DNA of 64,000 nucleotides from Cavia porcellus. Lineage: Eukaryota > Chordata > Mammalia > Rodentia > Caviidae. This document shows positions 33,265-45,139 of this stretch, piece after piece. The position numbers and the translations under genes are program-made. How positions within the stretch are numbered: position 1 is the stretch's first letter; each line of letters opens with the position of its first letter. The notes under the pieces are model-generated. The model did no database searches. It saw nothing but the letters and a program-made list of their open reading frames with translations, and had not been told where the DNA came from. The stretch covers positions 42,340,501 to 42,404,500 of the forward strand of contig NW_026947493.1 of NCBI RefSeq assembly GCF_034190915.1, given 5' to 3'.

Positions 33265-34048
33265 ATTTATTTCAAAAATAAATCCACACCTGATTTGAAC
33301 CCCAGTATTGCTCTCCCCATCTTGTTCTGTCTGATTTTACTATATTCTGTTTTGCTTGATAGTATCAAGTTTGAGGGTATAGGCAACCACTTTGAAGGCA
33401 ATAAGATATACTATGATGCCCATTATGGTTTGACTATTATCTTCTTTTGAAGTCCTGTAAGGTCTCCAGTGTAGGTTTTATTGGTATTGTCTGTACTGTT
33501 TTGTTCACTTCTATTATACCTGATGATATAGGCAACTCTTTTCAAGATAGCAAGAGGCATAACGGTAATCATTTTTGATCACCTGGTATTCTATTTTGGC
33601 GTCATATGCTATGTCCATCCTTCTGTTCTGACTCTGTTTTGTTTTGTCACATTCGGTTTTATTCTCCTCCAAAAAAAGTAATAAGAACTATGAGAGTAAT
33701 AAAACCCAAAAAGTGTCATTGTTATTGTAAAAAAGAGAGGAAAATAAAGTGGCCTAAAGGATATAACTGCATGTATATTTAAGTGTGTAGGATAGAAAAC
33801 CATATTACTGAGTTTTTGTTGGATCATTGAACAGAACTGTCTGCAATCTCACTGTATGAATGTCCACTTCGTATGCTTTAATTTTGTAATTTGGACAACT
33901 GTTTCTAAGATGACAATATGTAATCTATTAACTAGTGATTTCTTACTGTATTTTTTTTCCTTGAAATTCTGTACTAATTGTACACTTTTACTGCCTTGTT
34001 TTTTTTCTCCTTTTTCTCTTTAAATAAAAAAACAAAACAAACAAAAAC
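33265..34048 (+). mobile_element. Retroposed 3' end of the A-rich-monomer family inside old L1
   Basis: The plus strand here is the sense strand and corresponds to the reverse complement of 45121-45740. First come monomer units (33300-33660, with 'gtcctgtaaggtctcc', 'gataggcaac'/'gataggca' recurring at about 33380 and 33530), then the terminal region (33660-34020, 'agatgacaatatgtaatctattaactagtgatttcttact'), then TTTAAATAAAAAAA. It splits L1 ORF2 near its beginning, since old L1 wording continues at 34049 ('cccacagacttaaaatcaatgaatgg'). Confidence 0.65.
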
Positions 34049-35419
34049 CCACAGACTTAAAATCAATGAATGGAAAACAATATTCATGCACAGAAACAAA
34101 CAGATATGCTAGTTTTGTACCCATCTCACTTTCAGGGCAGATTGGACTTCAAGACAAAACTGAACAGATGAGGCAAAGAAAGTCACTAAGTATTGGTTTA
34201 GGGAACAGTTCAATAAGAAGTGATAACAATTACAAGCATAAATGTACCAAACACTGACATACTCAACTTCATAATATAAATACTCCTGTACATAGTAGAT
34301 CAGATAAATATCAGCACAGTTATAGTGGTGGACCTTAGTTCCCCAATGTCATAAGTAGACATGACTACAGAAAAAGAATCAACAAAGAGATAGTAAAGAG
34401 CTTTGAATAAAACTTTAGAACAAATGTAGTTAATAAATTTATACAAAACATTCTACCCAGGGACAACAGAATACCCATTCTTCTTAACAGTACATGGAAC
34501 TTTGCCCAAAACAGACTGCATGATAGTTCATGAAGCATGCTGAAGTAAATGTAAAGGCATAAAATTATAATATTTATATTATTAGATTCCAGTGCAGGGA
34601 AACTAGAAATCAGTAGCAAGCAAAACCACAGAAATTATGCAAATACATGGAAATTAAATAATACTCTCTTCAGTAATCAATGGGTCACAAAAGAAATCAA
34701 AGAGAAATTACATAATTCCCAGAATCAAATGATAATGCCAGTCCAACATACCAGAATGTATGGGAAACAATGAAACAGTCTTAAGAAGAAGGTTTCTAAT
34801 GTGAACGCTCATAGAAAAACAAAGTGATCCAAAATAAATAGCTTAGTGATGTACCTGAAAGTTCTAGAAAAACAAAAGCAATCCAAATACAAAGCTAGTA
34901 CAGGGAAGGACATTATAGAGATCAGAATGTAAAATTGAGAAAAAAAGTCAGTACAACGAATCAAAGAGCTGGTTCTTGAAAAGAATAAACAAGATAGACA
35001 AATATTTAGCTAATATTACCAAAAAGGAAAGAAAAGACCCACTTTAATGCATTTAGAAATGAAAAGGTGAAATCACAATAGATATCAATGAAATCCACAA
35101 GATTATTAGTAATAAATAAACATAATACATCACATAAAAAAAGCATGGACAAAAAATACATGATTATCTAAGTAGATGCAGAAAAAGCCTTTGACAAAGT
35201 CTAACACCCATTACTGATAAAACTCTGAAGAAAATAGGTTCAGAAGGATCTTATCTCAATATGTTAAAAGCCATTATTAGCCAACCAGTGGCCAACATCA
35301 CATTAAATGGGAGAAGGTGAAGGCTTTTCTCTTAAAATAGGAACAGTTAAGGGTATCCAATTGTTACCACTCCTGTTCAATACAGTTCTTGAAACAACCA
35401 GAGCTATCAGGGAAGAGAA

Positions 35420-35420
<1 letters not shown>

Positions 35421-35463
<43 letters not shown>
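35421..35463 (+). repeat. (TA)n microsatellite
   Basis: About 20 TA units inside the RT remnant of the old L1. Confidence 0.97.
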
Positions 35464-35465
<2 letters not shown>

Positions 35466-37345
35466 AAAAACTCAAATTACCATTATTTGCAGATGATATG
35501 ATCCTCTACATAGAAGACCCAAAAAGTTCCACCAAGAATTCCTAAAATTAATGATCAAATTTAGTAAAATAGTAGGATATAAAGTCAGCATTTCTGCACA
35601 TCAATAATGAACACACTGAGAAAGCAAACATGGAAAAAATACCATTTATAAATCTCTAAAAATTGAATACTTTGGAATTAACCTAATCAAAGAACTGAAA
35701 GATCTCTACAGTGAAAATTACAGGACCCTGACAAAGGATATCATAGAAGATATCAGAAAATGGAAAGATGTTCCTTTTCCTAGATAAACAGAAGCAATAC
35801 TGTCAAAATGCTTATACTTGCAGAAGTGATGTACAGATGTAATGCAGTCCCAATCAAAATATCATTCCTCACAGCACTAGAGAAAACAATCCTAAAATTC
35901 ATATTGAATAAGAAGAGGTCCAACATAGCAAAAATAATCCTGGATAATAAGAGCAAAGCAGGAAGCATCACACTCCCAGACTTCAAATTATAGCACAAAG
36001 CTATAGTGAAAAAAAACAGCATGGTATTGGTAAAAATAAAGCAAACAAAAACAAAAATGTGGATCAAGAGAATAGAATAAAGGATGCAGAAAGAAATCCA
36101 AGCACATTGAGCTATCTAGTCTTTGACAAAGAGACCAAAAACATATGCTGGAGGAAAAAGCCCCTCTTTAACAAATGATGCTGGGAAAATTAGCTGTATA
36201 CCTGCAAAGATTTCTTCTAGATTCATGTCTCTCACCATGTACTAAATTATAATAAAAATGGATCAAAGATCTAAGTGTTAAAGTAGAAACAGAATAGATA
36301 GAAGGTAAAATAGGGAAAAGTCTTGAAGATATAAGCATGTGTAAGGACATAGTGAATGCAGCTCCAGTGGCACAAGAAATCATACCAAGAATAAATAAAT
36401 AAGATCATATCAAATTTTAAAGTGTTCTGTACCACAAAAGATACAACCTACAGAGTGAAGGGACAACCTACAGAATAGGAATAATTTTTACAGCTATTTC
36501 TCAGATAGAGGATTAATATTGGACTATACAAACAACTCAAGACAATTAGAGCCCCCCAAAAGGCTAATCGAAAACTGGGCAACTGAAATGAATAGACACT
36601 TCTCAGGAGAAGTACAAATGACCAAAAAATATAGAGAAAAACCTATTCATCATCTCTTCCCATTAGAGAAATGCAAATTAAAACAACACTGAGATTCCAG
36701 AAAGAATAACTATTGTTAAGAAATCAAATAATAACAAATGCTGGCAAGTTTTTAGGGGAAAAGAACTCTTTTACATTGTTTGTGGGAATGTTAACTAGTA
36801 CTATTGCTATAGAAATTCCTTAAAAACTAAAGATTCCATTTGACCCAGATATTCCTCTTTTGGATCTCTTTCCAAAAGGGTTAAAGACATCATATTACAG
36901 TGATACATGCATACCCATGCTGATAGCAGCATGATTCATAGTAACAATACCTTGGAAGAGACTTCTGTATAATCAACACGTGACTGAATAAAAAATGTAG
37001 CATTTATATGCAATGGAATATTACTCTGAAATAAAGGATACATTTGAGTAAGAAATGGATATATTTTGAAACTATACTGTTAAGTAAACTAAATCACATA
37101 CGCAAATTTAAATATTATGTTTCTTCTTGTATAAGAAGCCAAAAATATAAATAAAGAACAAGATAAAAGATAGATAATAAGAATTAGGGAGATCAGTATT
37201 TTGAAAATGGGAAGGTCAACAGATGGAGGGAGGGGCAAGTTTAGACACAGGAAAGAGCTAAAAAATAAATTAGGATATGTTATGTATATGTGCCAACTCC
37301 CCACAATCATGTGCTGTAACCATGTGTTGATAAAAATTAAAAAAA

Positions 37346-38839
37346 AACCAAAATCCTGAGGATGTTCTATCTTTAAAAATTAGAATAAAAAATAAAATAC
37401 AGGAAGCAGTATTATTTTTTTTTTCATTTCTAAAGCATCATGGGACTTTGATCACTTCCCCAGGTTCCTTGCCAATATTACCTGACAGATTAAATTTAAA
37501 TGTTTCATGGAACATGGAATTTGTTTTCCTCCCCACTTATTCAGCAATTTATTGCCCATTTCAGGATTATAATGTTATTTGACATGTTCATTTAACTTAT
37601 CAGGAACATTTGCCTATGATATAGAGATCTGCATCTAGTTAATAAATATCAAATTGCCTCTTGGTTGTTAGTGGAGCATTTTTCCAGGGATACGCTTAAG
37701 TTTGGAAAGCCATCTATTTAAACCATAGAGACAGGTCAGATTAGTGAAAAGAGGTTACATTTATAGGTTTGAAGGAAGTGATCTTCCTTTTCCCTTTGTG
37801 GAAAAATGTGTATGATTCAAAATGTTTTTATAGAACTGTATATGTTGTAAAGTTATATGACTGGAAGTGATGAGTATATTTAAGGAGATTGCTGCTGGGT
37901 GGCAAAAATCAAAGAAGTTTTAGGTAACAGAACAAATCTAGGAACCTGAGCCCATAAACTTTAGTTCCAAGATATTGAGGATCCACTCTTACAAGACAGC
38001 TCCAATTTACAAGCTGGTTTCCAATGGAAATTTCTTGGAGGAACACTAAGACTCCAGGTTAAAGTGTGTGCAAATCTGATTGTCAGCCCCAGAGCCAGTG
38101 AAGTGTTTTGTGTGGAAGGGGCCTGGCTGCTCAGAAAACAGGTGCAAAGCAGCAAGTAAATAGCTCCAGCTTCTTTGCAGGTCAGGTATTACTTTCAAAA
38201 GTGCTCAGCATAGAAGTCTCATGGTGGGAGGCAGGAATCCTACAGAATGTGAGACAGCAGAAGTCTTTCAGAGTGGCCACGGGTTTGCTGTGCCCTTGAA
38301 CACCTCCCTTCAAATAGATGTTTCGTTATTCAATCTCTTCAAGCCTAAGGCTGGTTGAATGCCCTGCAATTGTTAGTACCTGAGTTCCTTCCATATTTCG
38401 TTGGTTTCTTTGCCATAATTTTATAAATAGACCTACTACTAAACTCTGTTCTATTTCCCAGTTGAGTGTTGGTGTTTCCTGCTAGGATCTAAGAGATGTA
38501 TTAGTTCCATTCATTATCAAAATTCTAAACAGATGATTTTCCCTGCAGTCCTACGAGAGGAGTATGGGTCCGTACTCTGCTTTCTTTGAAGGCAGAGCAT
38601 TTTGAGGTTCTGGCTTTATGGAGTAGGAATGACAATTAATGCGCTTTGAATAGAACCTCAGTTTTAACTGATTTCCTATACTCCAGAAGTCCTTGAAACC
38701 TGAAGGTCAAGCTCATGAAATTCAGCAAAGACCCTTGTAACTAAAGTCAGCTGCTTTGCTTACCTTTTAAGGGATGGCCTCCACTGAGGACCTATCCTGA
38801 GCACTACTGTTTTCCTCATCATCAGTTTGTTTCTTAAAT
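37346..38839. other. Unassigned sequence
   Basis: About 1.5 kb of apparently unique DNA. No exon-like frame or RNA gene recognised. Confidence 0.45.
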
Positions 38840-38918
38840 TTTAGTTTTGAGAATTGAACTCAGCATCTTGCACACTTCAGTCAAATGTTCTTCTGCTAAG
38901 CTATACCCCAAACCCCTC
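38840..38918 (-). mobile_element. Old ID-like/B4 tail fragment
   Basis: Plus strand 'tttgagaattgaactcagcatcttgcacacttcagtcaaatgttcttctgctaagctatacccc' is the antisense of a worn ID unit. Confidence 0.6.
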
Positions 38919-38934
38919 TTGATGCTTTTAAGAT

Positions 38935-39960
38935 ATTTTATCTTTAATCTAGGACTTTCAATTTTTTTCAGCATACAACCTTCATATTAACAAAAATATA
39001 CATTCGGTTATTTTCTGATTATGACAGATTAGGGCTTTTATCTCCTTACATACTTTTCCTCACGATCCTCTTGATACTGTATAACATGTCTTTATTTTCA
39101 CTTTAGTTTAGTTGTTTTTTTTTGTCTATTCTATATTTAGTATTTCCTGTTTTGAGTCTGAATATGTTCCAGGTTGAGCCAAAACTGTGCTATGATTACT
39201 TTTTCTTTCCTATTTTCCCTGCAGTTTGTAGAGCTGCACTTAATTTTCTTATTTTCCTCTAGGGCTAAAACTTATCACTTTATGCCTTTCCTAAATATCT
39301 GTTGATACTTAATCTGGGTATAGAATTCATAGGTGAAAATTCTTTATTTAAAAATTATTAGGCCAGGGATTTAGCTCAGCGACATAAGCGCCTGCCTGTT
39401 AAGTGTGAGGTTGCCATTTCGATCCTCAGTACAAAAAAAAAAATTATTTAATGCAATATTGTATTATTTCCTTGTTTCTAATGTTGCTATGGAAACATTT
39501 GATGTCATTCTGACTCCTAGTTTTCTGTACACATCTGTTTTTTGCTCTTTCTGGTAAGTTTTAGGATCTACTTTTTATTCCCTATAGTTCAAAGAAATAA
39601 AGTTAACAATGCACATTTTAAAAAAATCTGTTCTACAAGGCATTCAGAGGCTCTAAAATCTGGAACTATTGTCTTTAAGTTTTGGATAACTTTTAAAATT
39701 GTTTAACAACATTTCCCTATTAGTTTTCCCTCTGGAACATGTTATGTCAGTCTTCTAAGATTTATACTTTAATATTCTCGTATTTTGTGTTGTTTTTGTT
39801 TTCTTGTTTTACATTTGCTAACATTTATGTCCTTTTTTCTTCTATCCTTCCTTTCAAAATTTTTTAAATTAGTCAAATGATTTTTTCCTAGTTTTTACAT
39901 ATTCTCTTCTTATTACCTAATATACTGTTCTGATTTAATATATAATATCTTTTGTTATCT
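38935..39960 (-). mobile_element. Old L1/HAL1-like ORF1 fragment (antisense)
   Basis: Phrases such as 'catttgatgtcattctgactc', 'tctggtaagttttaggatc' and 'atattctcgtattttgtg' parallel the antisense ORF1 wording of old L1s. Interrupted by an ID at 39361. Strongly decayed. Confidence 0.5.
39361..39443 (+). mobile_element. ID SINE (tRNA-Ala-derived)
   Basis: 'ggccagggatttagctcagc' gives the A-box and 'catttcgatcctcagtac' the B-box, followed by about 11 A. The target duplication AAAATTATT(A/T) lies at about 39351-39360 and 39440-39449. Confidence 0.85.
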
Positions 39961-41154
39961 GACTGGGGACATTAATTACAGTTTGTTTTAGTTTCCGTCT
40001 GTTCTGTGTTGAGACTAATCTCAAAGAATTGATAATACACTGTAATAAAGCTGATTAGAAACTGTGCAGAGCAGTAGCTTGCTAAGTGATGAGCTTCACC
40101 ATATGGCCACAGTTCTCAACTTGAGGTGATTTTGCCCCCTTACCCACCCAAACGCTAGGGATATTTTTGTCATAAGAGCAAAAGAAACAACTACCGATAG
40201 CTACTGGGTAGAGGACAACAACACTGCTAAACACTCTGCAAGGCACAGGACAGCTTTCATTACAAATAACTAGTCGATCCAACATTTCAAGAATGTCAGG
40301 TAAGAAATTGTACTGTACAAGGATAGCTACCCTGCTTAATCTCTGTGGATGCCATGTGTCAATAGCAAAAGTACAGCATTTTTATCTGGTGTGTGTGGTC
40401 AGCTTCTCCAGGGAAGAATCTTCCGGTTTCCTGCTGGAAAAAATAAACTTGATCATTCATGATTCAAGCTGGACAAAAGAGTCAGGAGACTTTTGCTAAA
40501 ATCCTGTTTTTACTCTAGCACTTCACCTTACCATGCCCTTTCTTAATACTCTCGCTGGTTCTGTTTTTCCCAGAGGCATGGTGAGGAAGCTGAGGACATG
40601 AGAATCCAATTTTCCCCCCTTTACAGATTTTCAAATTATCTCCTCTCATTAATATCTACATATCCACCCCTTTCAGTGTTGGGGCTTCTTTTGGAGCATT
40701 CTGGGGTCCTGTGGGTCAAATCACCTTGCTTTTAGCTAGTAGCACAACTACAGACACTTATATTTGACTTTACTTGATTCTACTAAGCCGTTTACCACTC
40801 CTGCATCTGATTTCCCTCCAGACAGTGTGTGGTTTGGGGTTACAGATGTTTCCTAGATTTACTGAAGATGGATTTAAGTTTCTGTTTCGTGTTCTTCTTG
40901 TGAGAGAGAAAGTATTAGAAATATCTTCAGAAAAGAAATAATCAAGAGCTTAATGCTCAATTGCAGAAACTTTTACTCTGTGTTTAGTTGTGTCAAGTTT
41001 AGATGTGTCAACATCTTAAACATAATTTGTGCTCCTTTGTTATATGCTAATAGAAGATCTTTTGTCCTCTGTTTCGAACCCTATACCTTCATCACAGCAG
41101 TGTAGCTATTCTTTTTTTCATGCAAAAAGACAAAGTAATGAATAAATGCTTTGG
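39961..41154. other. Unassigned sequence
   Basis: Apparently unique AT-rich DNA. No support for a gene. Confidence 0.4.
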
Positions 41155-41493
41155 AGGTTGTCTTGGTTACTTTTTACTTGTTGTTGAGACAAAATACTCA
41201 ACACCCAAAGTGAAGCAAGGAAAGGTTTGTTCTTACAATTTTGGGAGTTTCAGTCCATACTCAGCTGGTCCCAAAGCAAGATGGCATGGTGGGGCAGCTG
41301 TTCAATGGCCACCACAAACAGCAAGAGCCAACAGAGCAAAAAAGGAAGGACACTTACACTGTATGTTAGCTCTGCCCCTGGTTGGACATAGGACTCACAC
41401 CACCAATCCCAGTGCTAGACAACGTACCAATCATAAACACCAGACTCAACGTGTCCATGATTACGTGAGTCTTTGGGGGTCCTGGGGTTGGAA
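41155..41493 (+). repeat. Old LTR-like repeat
   Basis: 'tgtcttggttactttttacttgttgttgagacaaaat', 'ggaaaggtttgttcttacaattttgggagtttcagtccat' and 'acgtaccaatcataaacacc' are phrases of an old mammalian LTR-class repeat. It abuts the MaLR-like element to the right. Confidence 0.45.
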
Positions 41494-41850
41494 GGTTATG
41501 GTTTATGTTTGGGTGTTGTTCCCAAGCCTTATGTCAGCATGGATGCAGCTGACTCTGGTGTTTGTGATTAGGTAGTTGTCTGGCCCTGGCATTGGTGGTC
41601 TGAGTGTTACACCCACCCATAGCAGAGCTGACATACAGTGTAAAGGTGGGAAGAAGGCCTGTCTTTCCTTTATTTCTCTTGCACTCTTGCTGTTTTCAGT
41701 GATTATGAATGGCTGGCCCACCATGTCATCCTGCCTTGGAGCGAGTTGCAGATGGACTGAAACCCCCAAACTGCAAGAAGTAAACCTGCCTTTGCTTCAC
41801 TTTTGGCATCAGATATTTTGTTTCAACAATGAGAAAAGTAACCAAGACAG
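41494..41850 (+). repeat. 5' LTR of the MaLR-like element
   Basis: Starts at a worn TGTTATGG equivalent and ends near 'aaccaagacagaa'. The polyadenylation region is not obvious. Confidence 0.55.
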
Positions 41851-43330
41851 AATTTGGCACCAGAGGAGTGGGATCTTTGTTGTGACTGTACCTGACCTTG
41901 TGGTTCAACGGCCTTGGGAATGCTATGTTGCCTTAATGCATAGAGCTGGAACAGTTTAGGCTGCTCTGTAGGGGAAATTCTGATCAGAGCCCAGGAGATA
42001 AAAAGGCTGGCATAAAGCCTCTTGGTAGAGACGAGGGGTATGGAGGGGTCTGCTGGGAAGAAGGACTGTATTGGTTGTTGAACTCTACACGATGTGTGTT
42101 ACTGCTTGGCCGAAAGTTTGTCTGCATTTTGCTCATGTCCAGAGACTTTGTCTGACACTAAGATTAAGGATGGCAGACTAATTAATCTGGCAAAAGAAAT
42201 TTCAAGGCAATCAAATATTGAGGCAGTGGCATGAAAATTGTTGGAGTTTTTTACCCAGGTATATGTTGTGAATAAAGAGCAAAGAGCACAGCAGAGTGAT
42301 TTAAAATGTGAGTTTGCCCAGAAAGCTGTGGACCATTAAGATAGAACTCAGACTTAGATTTCTGAGAAGGAACAGAGAAATAAAAAAGGTGGCCTGGGGG
42401 CATCCCAGGAAACAGCGGGTCTCTACCCTTTGCAGCCTGAAAACTAAAAAAATGAAAGACTTTGCTCAGAGGAAAAAGATGAAGACTGCTGAGTTCCAGA
42501 GTGGTGGCAGAGGCCACAGGACGTTCCAAAATGGCAGTGGCTGCACCAGATTCCAAAATGGCAGCAGCATAGAGAAGCTGTTCCTCACAATCAGGTTGAG
42601 AGTATTCAGCAATCCAGGCACTCAACCCTTACAGCCAAGAAAGAGGAAAGCCTACTACTACTCCAGCTGGTAGTGGACCTTGACAGCATCCACATGGCAC
42701 TGGTTTTAAGTGAGTGGAGAATGCACAAGTTCTGAGGGTAAGGCAGCTTCCATCCCTATTTCAGAAGGCCTGGAGGCCAAGCAACATGCCCCTGAGAGGG
42801 CAATGTGTGAAGTTGTGAATGTGAAGTCAAAGGTTCAGTGGAGACTCCAGAAGTTTGAAAAAGCCAGGAATGTAGATCATCTAAGGAGAAAGCTCCAAGG
42901 ACTGAACAGAGTGGGCTTAAGAGAGAAACTGTGGGAGCTGAAGCCCCTGGATGTGCTATGGAGGTGAGTCACTCAAACCTTTTGAAGCCTGCAATCAGAT
43001 TGCTTCAGATACTGAATGTGAAATTCCAGGACTTAATGTTTGCTCTGCTGGATTTTGAACTTGCTTTGGTTCCAATGTTTTATATTCCCCTGTGTGTATC
43101 TTTTGGAATGGTAATGTTTATCTTGTGCCATTGTATGTTAGAAGTGTTTAACTTTGTTTTCATTTGTACAGGGGCTTGCAACTAAGAGTTTTGCCTTAGA
43201 TATCAGGGGAAACTTGGAAGTTGGAGTTTTTAGCAATGCTGAAACTGTTAGGACTTTGGTAACTTTGGAGATGGACTAAATGTTTTTTGTATAAAAGATG
43301 TATATAAGTCTTGGAGGGGCAGAGGTGGAA

Positions 43331-43545
43331 TGTTATGGTTTGTGTTTGGATGGACACTCCTCACCCCAAGCCTCATGCAATCATGGCCACAGCTGAATCT
43401 AGCATTTGTAATTGGTTTGTTGTCTAGCACTGGGATTGGAAATGTGAATGCTGCATCTGCCCAGGGGCAGAGCTGACATACAGTGCAAGGGCAGGATGAA
43501 AGTGTGTCTTTCCTCTTTTGCTCTGTTCATGTCATATACAGTACA
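43331..43545 (+). repeat. 3' LTR of the MaLR-like element, truncated
   Basis: Begins TGTTATGGTTTGTGTTTGG and matches the first 215 bases of the 5' LTR, then stops at the border with MIR-like sequence. Confidence 0.55.
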
Positions 43546-43650
43546 AGGGAGTGAGTTAAGGGAGTTTCAGCAACTTGCCTAACATCCACTAGCTAGTTAT
43601 TGACAAGTCAAGGAGGCAGACCCAGACATAGTTCTTAATGTCTTAATAGA
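43546..43650 (+). repeat. MIR fragment
   Basis: 'gttaagggagtttcagcaacttgcctaacatccactagctagt' and 'aaggaggcagacccagac' match the 3' half of MIR. Confidence 0.6.
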
Positions 43651-44134
43651 CAACACCAGACAATGCTTTGTTGAGAAATGTCTTTACCTAGATGCATGAA
43701 TGCTAGGAGACCAACCAGGGAGGATGCTTGGAGCCAGCTTGTTAAAGGCTCCTGTAACAGACAAAAGTGTTTAGATTTTTATCAAAATCATCATATTTTT
43801 AGAACTCATTGGCTTATGTATCATAAGCCAGTTCAAACTAGTAGTCTATCTCTGTGTCCTTGTTCAGTTGTTCCCATTCATCAAAAGAAAAACCTTAACA
43901 TTTCTTTTTTCTGAGATGTCTCCTAAATTCCAGGGCTGAAAGTTGTCTTTAGAACATCTGGATTGACCTAAACCATTTTTCTACTTTGCTTCTCCAAATG
44001 CCTCACCACCAAGTCCCTGACTTGTTGTGGCCTCTACCAATCAGCTGTACTGCTGGCGTTTTCTGTGTGGCTGATCTTTCTAAAAAAAGGGTCTCCGTCT
44101 GATTCTGTAATTTGAAACAATGTCACTTTTCCCC
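43651..44134. other. Unassigned sequence
   Basis: No repeat or gene recognised. Confidence 0.4.
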
Positions 44135-45119
44135 CTTAGTTAACCTTGGTAAAAATTTGGTGATTTTGCAAATCTTTTCAAAGAATTAGATTTTTCTTTT
44201 CATTAATCTTTTTAAAAAATTAAAAACATTTTATTTAGAATGTAATCAAAATACAACAGAACAAGATAAAGCCAATCAAGACAATATAGTGACATTGGTA
44301 CAGAACTTCAAAGCAGGATACTGGGATAGTAGTAATAGGTAGTATAGTATATTTTATTATCTTCACTATAGTTGTCCAGTCAATTAGATATAGTGAAATA
44401 AAGCCAATAACAGACTATTATAAAACCAATTGAAGGAGAATTTTGAATAGAGCATAACAATCATTACAAAACATAACAGTGAAAATAACCTTTGCCTTCA
44501 AACAGAGCAAAGAAGAAAATCCCCCTTCTTTGCTATATTGCATATTGTCATGCTCTCAAGAGATGCCCAGAACTCTGTCCCAGTTGCGGATGGGGTGGGG
44601 ATGTCTGATTCTCAGCCTGTGCACCAGTAGGCTCACAGAAACAGCTGACTGGTTCTTCTCCTAGCCGGCGCCAGAGGCGTTTACCAAGAGGGTGGGCAAA
44701 TTGCTTTCTTGTGCAGCCACCTGTGTCCCAACATGGCCAGGTTCAGCCGCTTCTGGTTCTCCCAGCCGGCACCAGGGGCGCTTCTCATTAATCTTCTTTA
44801 TTACTTTTATACATTGTTTTGCTAATTTTCATGAATTGCTTTGAATGTTTTAAGGTAGAACATAAGGTTCTTATTTTGAGAGCTTTTTTCTGAGTACAGG
44901 AATCTATCAATGTCCTTCTACATACTATTTTAACTGTATGTTATAGCATGTTATTTCATGGTATGGTATGGTGTATTATGGTATGTTATTTCATTTTTAC
45001 CCATCTCAAAGAATTCATTTTCTTTGCAACTGCTTCTTTAACCCATTGATTATCTTTTTTTCTTTTACTGTCAACCTATTTATATTTTTTTATTCTAAAA
45101 TATGTCTCTTTTACACAAA
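44135..45119 (-). mobile_element. Old L1 ORF2 fragment (antisense), interrupted by a short retroposon
   Basis: 'ttaaccttggtaaaaatttggtgattttgcaaatcttttcaaagaatta' and, after the insertion, 'ttctttgcaactgcttctttaacccattgattat' are antisense L1 ORF2 wording. It continues again at 48264 beyond a larger insertion, so this old L1 is the common host of two younger elements. Confidence 0.7.
44214..44781 (-). mobile_element. Short non-autonomous retroposon, copy 2 (complete)
   Basis: 568 bp flanked by TTTTCATTAATCTTTTT (44197-44213) and TTCTCATTAATCTTCTT (44782-44798), a target duplication with few mismatches. Read on the minus strand it has a GC-rich head with two units of 'ccggc(t/g)(g/c)...ggagaa(c/g)aacc' type, about 110 bp apart. 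Then come 'ggctgagaatcaga', a central part, and an A-rich tail related to the L1 monomer array ('acagaacttcaaagcaggat', 'ttatcttcactatagttgtccagtc'). The 3' end is CTAAATAAAATG plus A-rich bases. No open frame or pol III boxes were found, so it is probably a pol II type non-autonomous element. Copy 1 is at 283-805. Confidence 0.7.
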
Positions 45120-45139
45120 AAAGGGATTTTTTTTATTTA

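Larger units (their letters stand above)
32230..37345 (+). mobile_element. Long old L1 (both ORFs recognisable), interrupted
   Basis: ORF1 C-terminal wording lies at 32690-33020 ('cctctccatgacagattg', 'gaattacagcagacttctcaata', 'ggccaggaaaatttggag', 'ccaacctagactgataata'). The ORF2 start is near 33190 ('gtcaaaagacacagattggc'). After an insertion (about 33265-34048) ORF2 resumes. RT is at about 35000-35560, where 'gatgcagaaaaagcctttgac' and a LFADDMILYIEDP-type motif keep the catalytic Asp pair. C-terminal sequence follows to about 37080, then a 3' UTR with a short A-rich tail near 37345. Stops are everywhere. A (TA)n tract lies within RT. Confidence 0.85.
41494..43545 (+). mobile_element. MaLR-like element with two LTRs
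   Basis: Two direct repeats, 41494-41850 and 43331-43545, share 'ttatggttt(a/g)tgtttgg', 'cagctga...tctgg/agc(g)tttgt', 'gcagagctgacatacagtg' and 'tgtctttcct'. The left one ends just before 'tttggcaccagaggagtggg', a MaLR-type primer-site junction. The right one lacks its 3' part and abuts MIR sequence. The interior (41851-43330) has short frames only (121 and 85 codons at 42308 and 42710) with no domain I can identify, as expected for the non-coding MaLR interior. Confidence 0.6.

Noticed and set aside
41120..41575. 151-codon plus-strand open frame
   Set aside because: It spans an LTR-like repeat and the start of a MaLR-like LTR, with no domain and no codon pattern of a gene.
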